From Agromyces aurantiacus (GTDB lineage: Bacteria > Actinomycetota > Actinomycetes > Actinomycetales > Microbacteriaceae): a stretch of DNA of 64,000 nucleotides. Positions 63,037 through 64,000 of this stretch are shown one piece after another. Position 1 is the first letter of the stretch. Each line of letters opens with the position of its first letter. Below the pieces are notes generated by a model. That model did no database searches and was not told where the DNA came from. It saw nothing but the letters and a program-made list of their open reading frames with translations. A program made the translations under genes and the position numbers. Location: contig NZ_JAFBBW010000001.1 in assembly GCF_016907355.1 (NCBI RefSeq), forward strand, positions 1,674,001 through 1,738,000, given 5' to 3'.

Positions 63037-64000
63037 CTACGCCGGCAGGGGTGCCCGCGAGAGCGCGTCGCGCCAGCTCATGTCGCGTGCCGCCTTGACG
63101 GTGCACACGACGAGCAGCAGCCACCCGCCCTCGAGGAGCGCGAAGCTCTCGGCGAAGCTCGTGACGGCGAGTGCGACGAGGCACAGGGCGGGCCAGAGGT
63201 AGACGACGCTGCGCCGGCTCGAGGCGAGCAGCCACGAGCGCACGAGCGCGACGCCGACGAGCCCGATGAACAGCAGTGCGCCGATGACGCCGGCCTGGAA
63301 GTACACGTCGATGTACGCGCTCAACGCCGACGACAGGTCGCGCCCGACCGCGGCCTCGACCCAGACGTACGGGGCGGTCCCCGGCCAGCGGCCGACCCAG
63401 CCCCAGCCCTGCAGCGGGTTCGCGGCGAGGTAGCGCGACACCTCGCGCCAGACGTCGAGGCGCACCCCGAACTCGGCCCGGGCGTCGAGGAGCTCGATGA
63501 TCCTGATCCGGGTGAGCCAGCCGACGACGATCACGGCGACGCTCGCGACGAGCAGCGCGAGCTGCCACCGCCACCGCGTCTCTGCCGGCACCCGCCGCAG
63601 CCCGTAGAGCGCCGCCAGTGCGACGAGCGTCGCGCCGAGCGCGATCCACGTGGTCGGCGAGCCGGCCAGCGCGATGCAGAGCACCGCCAGCGCCACGGAA
63701 GCGATGGCGCGCCCGCGGAGGACGCTCCGCGTGCGCCACTCGACGATGAAGGTGATCAGGCCGAGCAGCGCGATGAAGCCCAGGAGGTTCCGGGATCCGA
63801 AGATGCCCTGGATCGGGCCGAACGAGGCGATGTCGCCCTGGATGCCGAGGAAGGCGATGGGCAGGTCGAGCAGCACGCCCGAGAGGATCTCGAGGCCGAT
63901 CGAGACCGCGAGCAGCACCCGGAGCACGTCCCCGAACGCGCGCACGATCTGGATGGTGTCGCGCATGAGGGCGATGTACACGCCGAGCACGCCGAAGGCG
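63037..64000 (-). CDS. O-antigen ligase/polymerase-like membrane protein (N terminus beyond window)
   Basis: At least 321 aa visible; the frame stays open to the last base, so the true start lies outside the window. About seven hydrophobic helices in the visible part. RLDVWREVSRYLAANPLQGWGWVG is the large external loop motif of the Wzy/WaaL ligase family (the G-W-G near the reactive loop), followed by SALSAYIDVYFQAGVIGALL. Such proteins polymerise or ligate lipid-linked repeats. Whether it is a polymerase or ligase cannot be decided. Confidence 0.8.
   Translation of the reverse strand, partial: AFGVLGVYIALMRDTIQIVRAFGDVLRVLLAVSIGLEILSGVLLDLPIAFLGIQGDIASFGPIQGIFGSRNLLGFIALLGLITFIVEWRTRSVLRGRAIASVALAVLCIALAGSPTTWIALGATLVALAALYGLRRVPAETRWRWQLALLVASVAVIVVGWLTRIRIIELLDARAEFGVRLDVWREVSRYLAANPLQGWGWVGRWPGTAPYVWVEAAVGRDLSSALSAYIDVYFQAGVIGALLFIGLVGVALVRSWLLASSRRSVVYLWPALCLVALAVTSFAESFALLEGGWLLLVVCTVKAARDMSWRDALSRAPLPA

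Overview
The window is very GC-rich, has short intergenic gaps, many GTG starts and stop/start overlaps, and TANNNT-type -10 boxes. With the gene content (acyl-CoA carboxylase beta/epsilon next to birA, purK-purE followed by an LCP protein, rhamnose-rich wall polysaccharide genes) this points to an actinobacterium, most likely a member of the Microbacteriaceae; that placement is inference from gene content. I see no tRNA, rRNA, IS element, phage gene or CRISPR array.

Region 1 (1-13.6 kb) is housekeeping: a Maf pyrophosphatase; a TrmA/RumA-type RNA methyltransferase; a LuxR-type response regulator with a sensor kinase and a third, kinase-like membrane protein; accE-pccB opposite birA; a PH-domain membrane protein; a DarT-like ADP-ribosyltransferase with no visible antitoxin; a GtrA protein; purK, purE and an LCP wall-polymer ligase.

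Region 2 (13.6-26.4 kb) is a rhamnan-type polysaccharide locus: all four dTDP-L-rhamnose genes (rmlD, rmlB, rmlC, rmlA), rhamnosyltransferase-like enzymes (WbbL-like, WsaF-like, GT2), a nucleotide-sugar epimerase, a Wzm/Wzt exporter whose ATPase carries a C-terminal glycan-recognition domain, and a secreted protein with three cell-wall-binding repeats (CWB2).

Region 3 (26.5-41.8 kb) has a lipoprotein coupled to a large secreted repeat protein, an operon resembling a three-component Gtr glycosylation system (multi-TM GT-C-like protein, GtrA flippase, polyprenyl-phosphate GT2, second GT-C-like protein), an acyltransferase-3/SGNH protein, UDP-GlcNAc 2-epimerase and several GT4 enzymes.

Region 4 (41.8-53.7 kb) is mainly one long leftward operon: an N-acetyltransferase, aminotransferase and Gfo/Idh dehydrogenase that match the WbpD/WbpE/WbpB set, four glycosyltransferases and an ABC-type lipid-glycan flippase. 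A UDP-sugar 6-dehydrogenase lies just beyond. With the 2-epimerase of region 3 these could make a 2,3-diacetamido-hexuronic acid donor such as UDP-ManNAc(3NAc)A.

Region 5 (53.8-64 kb) has galE, a second DUF2142-type membrane protein, more GT4/GT2 enzymes, a Wzx-like flippase and an O-antigen ligase/polymerase-like protein cut by the window end.

Together regions 2-5 read as a roughly 50-kb surface-glycan island with three possible export routes (Wzm/Wzt, ABC flippase, Wzx), with the LCP protein a candidate for attaching product to peptidoglycan. A recurring regulatory feature is a -10 box only 6-9 nt before the start codon, implying leaderless mRNAs for many of these genes.
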